DNA from: Ophioceras dolichostomum
Taxonomy: Eukaryota > Ascomycota > Sordariomycetes > Magnaporthales > Ophioceraceae
Assembly (NCBI GenBank): GCA_003049485.1
Contig: PYST01000095.1
Location: 363 to 64,362 of the forward strand
DNA length: 64,000 bases
Reading direction: 5' to 3'
In this document: piece after piece, positions 1-11,811 of the stretch
Layout: each line of letters starts with the position of its first letter
Numbering within the stretch: position 1 is the first letter of the stretch
Position numbers and translations under genes: made by a program
Notes under the pieces: model-generated
Told to the model about the DNA's origin: nothing
The model's input: only the letters and a program-made list of their open reading frames with translations
Databases searched by the model: none

Positions 1-1485
1 GCACCTTGGATGGCAATGGGGGAGGCAACGGCGACGGGACGTGGACGCTGGCTGGTTCGCGGGATGGTGGCGGTGGCGGGACGGGGCCGCGGCTCGGGGG
101 TGCCGGCAGGACGGTGCGCTGGAAAGGAGGGGGGACGCCGAATCTGTGCTGTTGGGTTGGGGATTCTTCGGCGTCGACCGGCGTCTTCGGCGGCCGCGGA
201 GGGGGTGGCGGCCCCGGCGCAGCGGGCACGGGGCGAGACACGGGTTCTATGCGTGCGAATTTGCCAGCGTCGGGCAGGGGCGGCGGCGCGGCGAAGCGTG
301 GGCGCGGGGGAGATGGTGGGGATGTCTCGTGAGGGGGCGTCGTCTCCCGACGTGCCGAAGGCGATTCTGTCTTGGCTGACCTCCTCGGGGCGGGCGGTGC
401 TGGTGCTGGTCCACGACGCGGAGCAGGTGGTGGTGGCGGGGTGTGCGAGACGGCTGCTGATACTGGGGGAGGCGGTGGCGCCCTCATGCTGCCAGATCGG
501 TCAGGCGCGCTTGACGGAGGAGGTGGAGGTAGATGCTTAGTCTGCTGCAGAGTCTCCTTCAGAATAGCCTGTTGCTCCTGCTTCAAGAAGTCGACGATGA
601 AGTCCTGGTTTGCCACGATGAAGTCGTCTGTGAGCCCCTTGGCCTTGAGGTCGTCGCCAAAGTGCTCGCGCCAGTTCGGATCGAAGGCATCGAGGGTGGC
701 GAATTCGGAGGAGGCGGTGCCAGGTGTGCGATGGCCGTTCATGCCGCCGTTGACGCTCCCGACCGACGGCCGATGCTGGTGTCCCGAATGCGAAGGCGGC
801 GGCGGCAGCCCGGTCCGTGGCGATTCTGGGGGAGTCGGCGCTGACGAGTGCCGGTGACCGAAAATGCCACCGAGGATACCGCCGCTGTGCTTGTGTCCAC
901 CGTTGTGCATGGCCGACCCGCCGAACGGCGTCGCCTTTGTCGCCTTGCTCGCATTCTTCTCCCGCTCGTCCATCTTCTTCTTGAACTGCTTCGCTTCCTT
1001 CTCGTCAACGAAAGACAGTCCAGCGAGACATTCTTCGAGCTCGAAGGTGTGGAAGAAAACGCGGTCTTGATTATAGTTCCATGATTCGTATATTTCCTGG
1101 TCCCAGATTACGCCTCGGTTTCCGGGCTGTCATATCAGACACGGTGAATAGGTTGAAATTAGCGATTCTGCGATTGTAGTCGGGGGCTTTTCTCATGGCA
1201 CCAGGGTAGCACCAGGGCAGGCGACAGGCGGCACTCGCTCCATCTGCGGCCCAGAACGACCGCGAACAAGCTTACCGAAATATCTACGAGCTTCACCCAG
1301 TACGTGTGGCCGACGAGATCGTTGGCGAGCACGACGGCTCCTTGCAAGCCCGTATATGTCCATTTTGACCTGTTGGGATATGCGACGTAGAGGCGGGCGA
1401 CGGCGACGGCCTGGATCTTGTTGCTCTGTTTGGGCACGAACCGCTTGACCGTCTCCTTGTCGGCGTCTGACAGGATGGATGGCAT
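1..1485 (-). CDS. LAS17: WASP-family actin nucleation promoter Las17, 3' part outside the window
   Basis: Activates the Arp2/3 complex at endocytic actin patches. Exon 1 is 1276-1485 and codes the start of the WH1/EVH1 domain (begins MPSILSDADKETVKRF). A GT-AG intron lies at 1127-1275. Exon 2 resumes at 1126 with NRGVIWDQEIYESWNY, completing WH1. After it come a basic stretch, a Gly/His-rich linker, a GBD/CRIB-like segment around 590-700 (FDPNWREHFGDDLKAKG), and then a long proline-rich tract open to base 1. That order matches fungal WASP. The C-terminal WH2 and acidic Arp2/3-binding parts lie to the left of the window. The start codon at 1485 is the natural fungal Las17 N-terminus. Domain order and spliced frame are seen; the function is known for the family. 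Confidence 0.93.
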
Positions 1486-2767
1486 CGTCTCCTCTCCGTC
1501 GGAAGGCTCGGGGATTCAGCGAGGGTCCCGCCAATTGTATTCTCCTGTCTTCTCGAGGTCTCGCTTCTAAATCATCGAGCGGCGGCGGCGAGAGAGATGG
1601 ACTTGTGTTGGCGGCGGAAAGGGAGGGGAAACAGAGGAGGGGAATGAGCGAGCTTTGTTGTTGCCTCCCTCCAGAAGTTTGGAGTCGTATTGCGTCGTTG
1701 CGTCGTGCGTGCTTTCGTATGTGCGTACGATTTGCCCAGTGGTGGTGGCGGGTGGAGGCGCTTATTTCCAGCGGCTCAGCAGCTCTCTCAGCTGGGAGCC
1801 TGTGCGGAGCGGCCGCTGTAGACGGTGTGAATCAGGATCTCCAGTGCAGTGTGTTTGGGGGTTGATCACTTCGAGAAACCGGGGGAAAGAAAATGAACAA
1901 AGAAGAATAAATAAAACAGAATAAAACAATCAAGTTGAACTGCTGGCTGCCGCTGTTGGCACAAACTTCCTCCTACTATGTCCCCAGTGTACGTATGCAC
2001 TCACACATGCTAACAAAGCTCTGCTCAGTAATTCCGTCCTGTCGAGAGGAATGCTGTTTCATGAGCGGACTCGGTTTGCACAACGATAGGGGATCCCTGT
2101 CGTCTTTCTGAGCTTGCACAGTCCGCCACACGGCCCTTCCCTGCTCAGCCCAACGAGCAATCTCGGAATCGGCACGGACCAGCCACAGGCAACCCATTCA
2201 AGTTCCAGGCCGCACCGCCACATGGCCGGACTGGGAGAGAACCTGGAATCATCGACTGTCCGTGCAGCAAAACTTGCAGCGTGGACGCAAAAGGAAGTGG
2301 TTCGAAGCTTTCTATCAACACGCCACCACGGAAGAAAGGAGCCTTGGGGCCTCGGGAGCGTCGTGTCACTTTTCGAAGTGATTGGGCGTGAAGCTAGGCG
2401 CCCACGCGAAGCATTTCTTCACTTATCCTCTCCTACGAACTTTCTAACTCCAATAATCCTCGCTCATCCAAGAGCCATCAAATATTGAATCTGGAACAAC
2501 GTTGAGGTCTTATCCCGAATTATGTGCGAGGGAAGCGGGACCAGTATCCACTGTTCCCAAATCAGGGATCGAAGGAGACAATGAGATCGAATTCAAAGGC
2601 CCAGTTCCTGCTAATCGCCTGACAGGCAGATAGACGTTTTCCATATTGGTTAGGCAATGCAGGTTAGGTTGGTAACAGGCAGGTTCCAATCGTAAGTGCT
2701 CCTGTCCACAGGCAGTGACTATTCCTAAACAACGTCTCCAATCTTCCGGACACACGCACTCAAGGTC
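1486..2767. other. intergenic, LAS17 upstream region
   Basis: Contains the LAS17 promoter and leader and the 3' flank of the small gene at 2768. No ORF here resembles a protein I know, and I see no repeat or RNA gene. Confidence 0.5.
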
Positions 2768-3101
2768 TTATTTGCCCTGATTCAGTGCCTCGGCCTTTGC
2801 CCGACGCTCCTCTTTGGTTCCCTCCTCGGCGACGTTGAAGTCCTTGGGGATGGCCGGGCCGGGGTGCGCCTGATGGGGCTGGAAAGCCGCCTTGATCTTG
2901 TCGGCGAGCTTGGAATCCTTGCTGCCCTGTAGACATGTCATGAAATGGAACGTTAGCATTGCGGGACCTTTGAGATTGGGATCAAACCAGCTGGTTAATG
3001 ACCGACATGCACGACAGAGTAGCTTTAGTGAATAAACTGACCTCATCGGGGTTGGGCACCTGCTGTTGCTGGGCCTCGGTCTGGTTCTTGGTGGCGTCCA
3101 T
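2768..3101 (-). CDS. small conserved-looking hypothetical protein, 72 aa, two exons
   Basis: Exon 1 is 3042-3101 (20 codons, starts MDATKNQTEAQQQQ) and exon 2 is 2768-2926 (52 codons plus stop). They are joined across an intron at 2927-3041 with a GT donor and ACAG acceptor in phase 0. The product is hydrophilic, Gln-rich at the N-terminus and Lys/Glu-rich at the C-terminus (EEGTKEERRAKAEALNQGK), with no signal peptide, membrane segment or cysteine pair. I do not recognise a named family. The clean in-frame intron and a divergent promoter shared with RAD1 argue that it is real. It could be a small stress- or ribosome-associated protein, but nothing in the sequence shows that. Confidence 0.65.
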
Positions 3102-3869
3102 CGTGATGTTTATGCTTGTGGAATTGCTTGTGGTTGTGGTTTAAATGCGCGGTGATGCTGATGATGTTCAAAGCGGAGGTGTTCAGGTTGTCAGGGATTG
3201 TTGAAGTTCAGGACAGCCTAGATGCGATCTAAAAGAGGACTATACATGTTTTTAAGTACGTTCTGGGCCCCAAACTCAGTCTACCATCATGTGCTGCTGC
3301 CCTCCTCTGATGCGGCAGTCATAATCCGCCTCTGCTACCTAGGGCAGTGACTTGGATTTGCTCATGTTCGGTGATGACGTCTTTGGAGGACGATCTCCAG
3401 CGTATCAGACGCGTCCCCTTCAGAACCCACAGTTGTGGTGACCCCCTGTCCGACCTATGACGGCGGGGCTGTCCCGCCCGAGTTTTAGGTGCCGCATCAG
3501 TGGGATACGCATGAACTGACGTACGCGCACACCCACTCTACCAATCGCAATATCCAACCCGCGCTGTGAGGCAACCCATCAAGTCGTAGCTCCGTCATCT
3601 GAAGTGCTAAAGCACTCTTTCTTCTTCTTGCCTTGCCTGGCCCACCTCTCTCCGACCTTGTCCGGTCCGAGTGTCACCTGACAAGGACTGCCTGGCTGGC
3701 AGAAAGGGTATCAGATCGCCGATGCTCCGACCACGAGCTGCTTATCTCCGAAGATGAATAGGTGGAAGGTGAGGAGACAAAGGTCGACGACAACGACATC
3801 GAGAACGGAAACGGAAACAGGAGTGGCAGTGGCAGTTGCAGTGGCCACGGTCACCTCGAAGGCGTGACC
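3102..3869. promoter_or_regulatory. divergent promoter region between the small gene and RAD1
   Basis: 768 bp separate the start codons of two divergent genes. CT-rich patches occur near 3600-3660. The RAD1 frame stays open upstream to about 3762 but contains no ATG before 3870. No specific operator was recognised. Confidence 0.5.
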
Positions 3870-6836
3870 ATGTCCGCCAGCACGATGGGCCCGCCGCCAG
3901 TGCCACCCCAGCCGGCCGTCCAGCAACAACAGCCGGTGAAGCTCTCCCTGCCGCTGGAGTACCAGCAGACGCTCTTCCAGGAGCTCCGAGCAGAGGACGA
4001 GCTGGTCATCGTGGCTCGCGGCCTCGGCCTCATGCGGCTGGTTACGAACCTGCTGCACTCGTACGACGCGGCGGGCAACAACCTGGTCGTGGTGGTCAAC
4101 GCGGACGACCGCGAGATCGGCTGGATCGGCGAGGCCCTGGCCGAGCACGCTGCCGTGAGCGGCTCACGGCTCGCGAGGGGACTCACCGTGGTGAACACGG
4201 ACTTCACCAACGTCGGCCAGCGCGAGCGGCTGTACGGTGGCGGCGGCATCTTCAGCGTCACGTCGCGCATCCTGATCGTCGATCTGTTGACGGGACTACT
4301 CGACCCCGAGTCCATAACCGGCCTGGTCCTGCTGCACGCCGACCGCGTCGTCGCCACGTCCCTGGAGGCCTTCATCCTGCGCATCTACCGCCAGAAGAAC
4401 AAGGTCGGTTTCCTGAAGGCCTTATCCGACAGCCCGGAACCCTTCACGCGGGGCTTCTCTCCGCTGACGACCATGATGCGCAACATGTTCCTGCGCAAGG
4501 CCTCGCTCTGGCCGCGCTTCCACATGTCCGTGGCGCGCTCGCTCGAGGGCCGCAAGACGGCCGAGGTGGTCGAGCTGGAGGTGCCCATGACCGACGCCAT
4601 GCACCAGATCCAGACGGCCGTGATGGAGTGCGTCGAGGTTAGCATCCACGAGCTGAAGCGCACAAACGCGGGCCTCCTCGAGATGGACGACTGGAACCTC
4701 GAGAGCGCGCTGCAGCAGAACTTCGACGCCTCCGTGCGCCGCCAGCTCGACCCGAACTGGCACCGCGTCAGCTGGAAGACGAAGCAGATCGTCGGCGACC
4801 TGACCGTTCTGCGAGGCATGCTGCAGTCGGTCGTCGCGCTGGACGCCGTCTCGTTCCTACAGCAGCTCGACACCATCCACGCCGCCCACCGCCCGCCACC
4901 CGGCTCGACCCGGCAGACCGAGTCGCCCTGGCTCTTCCTGGATGCCGCCCAGACCATATTTGAGACGGCGAAGCGGCGTGTCTACGCGGCTAGCAGCGCT
5001 AATGTCGCGGCCGCAAGCGCATCCGCCTCTTCTGCGTCCGGCTCGGCGTCCTACCTCTCACTCGACCCCCTCCGGCCCGTCCTGGAGGAGCAGCCCAAGT
5101 GGAGCGTGCTGGCCGACGTGTTGGCCGAGATCGACAGGGACATGTACTTCGAGCCCCTGCCGCGCGACGACTCGAACGGCACCATCCTCATCATGTGCGC
5201 CGACACCAACACCTGCCGCCAGCTGCGCGACTTCCTGCAGACCATGCACGTCCGCCCGCGCGCCGAGCGCCGCGTCGAGAAGGACGCCTTCGTGGAGGGG
5301 GTCGACGACGACGCCCCCTCGGCCGCGTTCATGATGCGCCGGAAGCTGCGCAACTACCTCCGCTGGAAAGGCGAGTTCGCCCACGTGAACGCCACTCTGT
5401 TCGCCGACAACCAGCGCGCGCTCAACAACGCCGTCGACCCACGACAGCGCGGCATCGCTGCCGGCGGCAGCAGCAGCAGCAGCAGGGGCGCCCCACCGAA
5501 CAAGCGGCGCAGGGTGCGCGGCGGCGGCGTCGCAGGCCAGAGCGCCGGCGCCACGGCCGGCCGGGGCGAGAACGGCGTCATCAACCAGTACTTCGAGAAG
5601 CCGGGCGAGGTCGCGGACCTGATGGCCGAGGTGCAGCTCGCGGCCGGCGACGAGGAGGAGCAGGAGGCGCAGCAGCGGGCGGACGTGACGGCCATCGCCA
5701 TCGCCGACCCCCTGGAGAACATGGACGACTACTACGAGCTGTACGAGATGGGCGACCTCGTGACGATCCACGCGTACGACGGCGACATGGACGAGCACGT
5801 GCTCGAAGAGGTCAAACCGCGCTACGTGGTCATGTACGAGCCGGACGCGGCCTTCATCCGGCGCGTCGAGGTGTACCGCTCCTCGCACAACGACCGCAAC
5901 GTGCGCGTCTACTTCCTATACTACGGCGGCTCCGTCGAGGAGCAGCGCTACCTATCGTCCGTCCGGCGCGAGAAGGACGCCTTCACCAAGCTAATCAAGG
6001 AGCGCGCACAGATGAGCGTCGTCATGACATCCGACCCGCACGGCGCGCCCGAGGACCCTCAGGAGGCCTTCCTCCGCACCGTCAACACGCGCATCGCGGG
6101 CGGGGGCCGCCTGGCCGCCACGGCGCAGCCGCCCCGCGTGGTGGTCGACGTGCGCGAGTTCCGCTCCTCGCTCCCGTCCCTCGTGCACGGCCGGTCGATC
6201 GTCATCGTGCCCTGCATGCTCACCGTGGGCGACTACGTGCTGTCGCCCCACATCTGCGTCGAGCGCAAGTCCGTGTCGGACCTGATCTCGTCCTTCCGGG
6301 ACGGCCGGCTGTACGGGCAGGTCGAGAGCATGTTCGCCCACTACCGCTCGCCGATGCTGCTGATCGAGTTCGACCAGAACAGATCCTTCACGCTCGAGCC
6401 GTTCGCCGACCTGTCCGGCAGCCTGAGCAGCATCCGGCCCACGAACGCGCCCTCGGACCTGCAGTCCAAGCTGGTGCTGCTGACACTGGCGTTCCCAAGG
6501 CTGCGCATCATCTGGTCCAGCTCCCCCTACGAGACGGCCGAGATCTTCGAGCGGCTCAAGGCCCAGGAGGACGAACCGGACCCCATCGCCGCGGTGCGGG
6601 CGGGCTTGGACAAGGACGCCCGCGCGGACGACCAGCCGTTCAACACGGAGCCGCACGAGATGCTGGCCAAGGTCCCCGGCGTCACGCCGAAGAACATCAG
6701 GAATATCACGATGCAGGCGGAGAATATACGCGAGGTGGCTAACATGGCGGTGGAGGAGCTGGACCAGTTGGTGGGCAAGGAGGCGGCCAAACAGATCCAT
6801 GGTTTCTTCGCGAAGGACATCATAAATGACGATTGA
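3870..6836 (+). CDS. RAD1: XPF/Rad1 structure-specific endonuclease subunit, single exon
   Basis: Catalytic partner of Rad10/ERCC1 that cuts 5' of lesions in nucleotide excision repair and trims flaps in recombination; nuclear. The N-terminus carries the degenerate SF2 helicase-like domain (PLEYQQTLFQELRAEDELVI, then LHADRVVATSLEAFILRIYR). The ERCC4 nuclease domain follows at about 6130-6560, with the metal-binding VVVDVREF and GDYVLSPHICVERKSVSD motifs (ERKxxxD intact). The C-terminal tandem helix-hairpin-helix region includes LAKVPGVTPKNI. A low-complexity Ser/Arg insert near 5460-5560 may be a linker or nuclear localisation signal. I chose the first in-frame ATG at 3870, giving 988 aa; 36 further upstream codons are open but lack ATG. 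The length is usual for fungal Rad1. The high GC produces long antisense ORFs, which I ignore. Confidence 0.96.
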   Translation: MSASTMGPPPVPPQPAVQQQQPVKLSLPLEYQQTLFQELRAEDELVIVARGLGLMRLVTNLLHSYDAAGNNLVVVVNADDREIGWIGEALAEHAAVSGSRLARGLTVVNTDFTNVGQRERLYGGGGIFSVTSRILIVDLLTGLLDPESITGLVLLHADRVVATSLEAFILRIYRQKNKVGFLKALSDSPEPFTRGFSPLTTMMRNMFLRKASLWPRFHMSVARSLEGRKTAEVVELEVPMTDAMHQIQTAVMECVEVSIHELKRTNAGLLEMDDWNLESALQQNFDASVRRQLDPNWHRVSWKTKQIVGDLTVLRGMLQSVVALDAVSFLQQLDTIHAAHRPPPGSTRQTESPWLFLDAAQTIFETAKRRVYAASSANVAAASASASSASGSASYLSLDPLRPVLEEQPKWSVLADVLAEIDRDMYFEPLPRDDSNGTILIMCADTNTCRQLRDFLQTMHVRPRAERRVEKDAFVEGVDDDAPSAAFMMRRKLRNYLRWKGEFAHVNATLFADNQRALNNAVDPRQRGIAAGGSSSSSRGAPPNKRRRVRGGGVAGQSAGATAGRGENGVINQYFEKPGEVADLMAEVQLAAGDEEEQEAQQRADVTAIAIADPLENMDDYYELYEMGDLVTIHAYDGDMDEHVLEEVKPRYVVMYEPDAAFIRRVEVYRSSHNDRNVRVYFLYYGGSVEEQRYLSSVRREKDAFTKLIKERAQMSVVMTSDPHGAPEDPQEAFLRTVNTRIAGGGRLAATAQPPRVVVDVREFRSSLPSLVHGRSIVIVPCMLTVGDYVLSPHICVERKSVSDLISSFRDGRLYGQVESMFAHYRSPMLLIEFDQNRSFTLEPFADLSGSLSSIRPTNAPSDLQSKLVLLTLAFPRLRIIWSSSPYETAEIFERLKAQEDEPDPIAAVRAGLDKDARADDQPFNTEPHEMLAKVPGVTPKNIRNITMQAENIREVANMAVEELDQLVGKEAAKQIHGFFAKDIINDD

Positions 6837-7502
6837 AGATGCTTATGTTTGCCTGCTGAGCCTAGCTTGCCTTGTGACAAGAGAGCCTTGGGGCGTGTAT
6901 TACATGGGTATGTTTGTTGGAGTATGTCGGGAAAAGTGTTTGCTTTATATAAGGACCTAGTCGGTCGATATGTGAGATTTTGATCTTGTCCACCGATCAC
7001 GTTTGGGATACATGATAAACAGGAAGACGGTAGGACGAAGTTATGATCAGGGGGAGTCGTTTATCATTTCGGAGGGAATCTCTTCTTCCATAATCGTACA
7101 CATATACAACAGCAAAACAAGCGATCCGACCATGCATGTGAAGAAAAATACAAACCAGCAATCTTTGCCTTCCCTTTCCTTTCCTTTCCTTTCCCTGTCC
7201 TTTGCTTTCCTTTCTTCCTTCAATCAACCACCTCTCCTCCTCTCCTTCGCAAATAAATTGCTGCGTCCACACAACTTCTTTCACAACTCCCCGCAGAACG
7301 AGGCCAAGCACAGAGAAGCAAGCAGCGACAACATGGCGTAGTAGTACAGCAGCGACACGCTCCCCATACTCTTCAGCAGTTTCATCGTCCTCGGGTAGTG
7401 GTGTGCAGCAAACCCACCTGCCGTATTCCGGGTCCCCGCACCCGTACTCCTTCCAGAACATCCTCGCACCATGGGGACCTCTCTTGCGGCAGATGGGCCC
7501 CG
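6837..7502. other. convergent 3' flanks of RAD1 and the 61-aa gene
   Basis: Mostly untranslated 3' sequence of two converging genes. A CCTTT-type pyrimidine repeat occurs around 7165-7200. No gene recognised. Confidence 0.5.
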
Positions 7503-7787
7503 CTACACTCTGGCCGTTCTATGGTGGCGCCTTGTGGTTCGGCCGCGGCGTGCGTAGCCTGTGAGTCGGAAAAGAGACTAGTCAGCCTTCTTTCCTTTGT
7601 TTCTATGATATGGTTTATATGTGTGTGGGGATGAGGGTTGGTAGTGAGTGTACATACCACAGGTTATGCAGTTGATTAGGATGTCGATAACGCGGACGAC
7701 GCCAGCGACGATGGCGTGGATCATGGCTCCGATCGCGTTGACGATGCCGGTGAGGCATGAGCCGATGCTGGACATGACGGCACCCAT
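7503..7787 (-). CDS. conserved small hydrophobic protein of filamentous ascomycetes, 61 aa
   Basis: Exon 1 (7658-7787) gives a hydrophobic 43-residue stretch starting MGAVMSSIGSCLTGIVNAIG, with regularly spaced Cys and Gly. A 99-nt intron (7559-7657) splits a glycine codon. Exon 2 (7503-7558) adds a short Arg-rich tail of the GYARRGRTTRR type ending in RV. I recall similar unnamed proteins across Pezizomycotina, with the same hydrophobic N-terminus, Cys-Gly at the intron and basic tail, so I trust the model. One or two membrane-embedded helices with a basic cytosolic tail are likely. Function is unknown. The upstream in-frame extension to 7856 is rejected because the family starts at MGAV. 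Confidence 0.82.
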
Positions 7788-9522
7788 GATGGCGGTGTTT
7801 GTTTGCTTCTTTGGTATGCTGGCGGGTGGTAGGTTTCTTGGTCGGTATGAAGGCAACTGCCCGTAGGTGTGGTCGTCTCTTGTAGGTATACGTGTGTGTA
7901 TGGAGCACTCGTTGGCTAGGAAATATTTTGTATTTGTTTATCACAATAATGATCCTGTCCGTCCAAGTAATAAGTGGACGTAAAAATGGATGAAGAGGTC
8001 TACTTATACACAAACATCTACGACGAAACAGCTGGGTGTTGACGGTAAGGAACCTGGGAATGGAAGGCCGTTCACTCACTCACGCATCCACAGCTAGCTA
8101 GCAGGCGGATCGTCATTGCCTATGCGGTCATTCCACTGGACATCTACGCGCCAATCATCCCCGGGACCATATTAGTGAGGTCACTTGTCTCCCCTTTGAT
8201 GAAGCAGCCTGCAGCTCGCCTGCTGTGTGAGGAGTTGAGTGTAGCGTCTCTGGCTGGTGTGAGCCACTTACGCAGGTAGAGGTGTGGCTGCTGTGACGTC
8301 ATCGATGCTAAGATCCTCCTTCATTCCGACATGCCAGCGGTCCCTCCTTCACCTCACACAACGTCAAAGGGGTGTCACAAACGGGGAATTTGCTCCGGCC
8401 TATCGCGCAATTTCCAAACAGTTCTGGGGGCGCTTTCTTGCTTCTCGCCCTGCCTAGAGATCTGAATGATGAGTGCAGTGGCTGGGTGACCGGATTGATT
8501 TTACCGCTCTTGCCGCTTCGGATTGTTGACGGGTTTTTGGGACGAATCGCCCATTCACTCACTGCTGGAAGGATCTCAGTCCAATTACTTTCACAAGAGG
8601 CAAACACATCATGCGGCTGAAGTTCTTGCGGGGGAAAGGACCAGCGAACAGAGAGACAGACAGTGGGTAACATAAGTTTCAGATGCCAAGCGTTGGTGTG
8701 TGAGGAACTCTGCGAACAGCAGAAGCGGCTTCAAGACTTCAGACGGCTGGCAACTCCCGCGTGACGACTCTTGCTAGCATCTCTGACCTCATAGCTCTGT
8801 TGAACAGGTCCTCTTGATGCCCGTTAAATGCGCTTTCTTTGGGAATGGCTGGTGCTTCGGTTCCGGGCTAGCTACCCCAGATAACGGAGCCCGCATTGGT
8901 CTCCCGCATTTGGTGTCAGGCCTGACCGTTTCGGCCAGACGAGACATGTAGTCAATGTGCCTTGCTTTCAACACGTGTCACACAACGTTAGTCCCTTCAT
9001 CGATCACGGAATAAGAGGCAATCAGGGTCAAGGCGTTCTACAGACGCAATGTGCACCCTAGAAAATCCACATCGGTGCAAGCTGGGATGGACCCAGACAC
9101 AGCTCGTCCTCACGAGTGAGTGACGGAAGTCACGATATGGGAGACGTAATTTTCCTCACAATGACACGGGGCGAAAGGAACGTTCAGAGAAGCCATATGT
9201 TTGCCTGTTCACAAGATCGCCAGGAAAGAAGAATCAGGGAGAAAAACTATCTTTACAAGACATATTCCTCCTGTCCTAACTCGCTAGAAAAACGACGGGA
9301 CGCAATTCCCCCTTGATCTCTCCATACTCTTTTTCTAAAGCATGTTTTCCACGCATCCTTGTATAGAATCGAGAGGAAAATAACAGACGCAACTCCAGAT
9401 TCCAAGATATGCGACCTGTGTGAACCAGAATTCGCAAGTCCTAATAAGTAAGCCTAGCTTGGGCGAGGGCCCTACAACAAAAGTTCCAAAGAAGAAAATC
9501 CGAGACTGATGATGCCAATTGC
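7788..9522. other. intergenic, 1.7 kb
   Basis: Holds the promoter of the 61-aa gene and the 3' flank of SUB2. The ORFs at 8308-8673 and elsewhere are compositionally random and resemble nothing known. No repeats of note. Confidence 0.45.
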
Positions 9523-11811
9523 CTACGAAGCCATGTAAGTGCTCGCATCGATACCCTCCTTGGGGAACTCACTGAGAAACAAGTCGGGTCAGCAAAGGGT
9601 GTCAGGTCACAATGTGGGGCGGGGGCGGGCATGGATTCACGTACGGAAGAGCCACCTCGAAACGCTTCTCGATGGACTTGAGGACGTCCTTGTCCTGGTC
9701 GTTGGTCACAAACGAGATCGCCAGACCCTTGGTACCGAAACGGCCCGCACGACCGACGCGGTGGAGGTAAGAGTCGGCATCGGCGGGCAGATCGTAGTTG
9801 ATGGCCAAGTTGATGCGCTCGATATCGATACCACGTCCAAAGACGTCCGTGGCAACGCAGATGCGCTTGTTGAACTCCTTGAACTCCTTGTACCGGCGGA
9901 TGCTGTAGGCACATGAGTCGTTAGTTGGTTCATCTGATGGAGTGAGTCTGCTGGAAGACAACAGGACACAGTCTTTACTTACCGCTCCTCCTGGCTGACG
10001 CCCGAGTGCACAGCGATCGACGGGAAGTTGCACTCGCGCAGCAGCTTGTCCAGCTCCGTGGCGCGCAGGGTGCTCTTGACGAAGATGATGACCTGGTTGA
10101 ACTGCAGGTCGTCGAGCAACTCGTTGAGCTTCCGGTTCTTCTCGCGCTCCTCCAGAGGGATGTAGTACTGCTGCAGGCCGTGCAGGGTCAACTTGGTGTC
10201 CTCGTCGACATAGTGCTCCGTCGGGTTCTGCATGAACTTCTTGCAGATGGGCTTGATGTCGTCCGAGAGCGTGGCCGAGAACATCATAACCTGCTTCTGC
10301 TGCGGGGTAGCACGGAAGATCTCCTGCACATCCCGGCGCATGTCTGAACGGGCGCAGTCGATATTTGTTAGCGCCTGCCTGCCGGGCGTAGTTTTTGCTT
10401 GACCAAGAGGGAACGTCTGGCAGCTGGTTGGCCGGTACAAGTCACTTACCAATCTGGTCGAGCATCTTGTCGCACTCGTCAAGAACAAAGATGCGCACGC
10501 TGCCCAGGCGAAGGTACTTGTCACGGACGAGCGCATTAAGCCGTCCAGGAGTGCCGACGATGATGTGGGGGTGAGTGTCCTTGTTCTTGAGGGTCTCGGC
10601 ATCCTTCTGGATCGGGGTGCCGCCGAAGAAGACGCCGGTCTTGATGTCGGGCATGTACTTGGAGAACCGGTTGTACTCGTTGCGGATCTGGAAGGCCAGC
10701 TCGCGGGTGTGGCACATGACCAGAACTGAGCACTCCCCAGCAACCGGCTCGACCTGCTGGAGGGTAGTGAGGACAAACACAGCCGTCTTTCCGAGACCGG
10801 ACTTGGCCTGGCAAATGATGTCTCCTCCCAGCATGGCCTGAGGAATACAGGTCTGCTGAACTGTGCGATCGATCGATGTTAGATATCGTGACTTGCAAGG
10901 TTTGAGCGGAGGCGCGTGAGTCGTAAAAAGTCCGTCCATCGTCGCAGCAAAAAGGCACCCTCTCCATAAGCTTCCATGTTCTCCCTTGACCAAATTTAGG
11001 GAGAAGGCATTCAATTCGACCCTGACATGGAGTCTTGCCGACAGGCGACAGCAAATGGCTCGCCTGCCTAGCTCCCCTGCAGCAGCCGAGTAACGGCCAG
11101 CTGGTTCCCGTAAAAGGGTGAGGGTGAGGGCTCGAGAATCCGTCTGCTTCAGCGCCCGTGGAAGATTAACGGCGACGGGACGCCTTGAGTAGGCATTGTC
11201 GGTGCTTCATTTCCTCCTCCTTCCAAACACGTCGATTGATTGAGGCATCTTCTGTGCTCATGGCCAGCCGGCCAGTAGCTACAAAAGAATCGACTCTCAT
11301 GAATGCTCTTTCGAGCAAGACGAGAGGCATCGCAGTGTCCTTGCTCCAGACGAGTATAAGACTGATTCGATGGTCGACACGTACATGGGAGACCAAAGAA
11401 AAGCGGCTGCTTATTTGGATCCCACGTGTGATGATTGCCCGAGACGCTCCGCCTCTTCCCTTGGCTGTGCCCAGATGCCTTGGACTGTGCTTGCGCGCGA
11501 TGGACGGACTCTTGGGAGAGAGATGCTGGAGGGATAACGATGGAGCTGGGAGATTAAGAGTGTGTTTTAAGGAACTAACCCTCCGAAGGGTGCTCAAAGC
11601 CGCAATCGCCGATTGCGCGAAGAAGCTCCGGCTTCAGCAGGAAGTCGCGGAAACCGGTCGAGTGAATGCCGACGTAGCTGCCTTTCTTGTCGACATTGTT
11701 GCCGGACGCGGCGAGCTCGCCTTTCTTGCCGTTGGAAGCTGCAGCGGGCGCCGCGGTTTCGGTGTTGAGCTCCTCGTCAGAGTAGTCAATGAGATCCTCC
11801 TCGGCAGACAT
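9523..11811 (-). CDS. SUB2: DEAD-box ATPase Sub2/UAP56, five exons
   Basis: ATP-dependent RNA helicase of the TREX complex; acts in spliceosome assembly and mRNA export. Exons 11580-11811, 10450-10860, 9983-10343, 9645-9902 and 9523-9571 join in frame to 436 aa, the usual Sub2 length. Motifs in order are the Q-motif region (GFRDFLLKPELLRAI, HPSE-VQQ across intron 1), Walker A AKSGLGKTAVF, PTREL-like CHTRELAFQI, TPGRLNAL, the DECD box (VLDECDKML), SAT (MMFSATLSDDI), and HRVGRAGRFGTKG of domain 2. The DECD variant is diagnostic of Sub2 rather than other DEAD-box proteins. All five splice joins restore conserved residues, for example a split Asp codon after KMLDQI. It diverges from the RNase P subunit gene, sharing a promoter of about 520 bp. 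Confidence 0.97.

Noticed and set aside
3762..3869. Upstream extension of RAD1 to a GTG codon
   Set aside because: Nuclear genes of fungi start at ATG as a rule; the first in-frame ATG at 3870 gives a normal-length protein.
5058..5888. Long minus-strand ORF inside RAD1, and similar antisense ORFs at 3711-4148 and 5991-6800
   Set aside because: Shadow of the GC-rich RAD1 reading frame; translations are His/Val/Gly-rich and resemble no protein.
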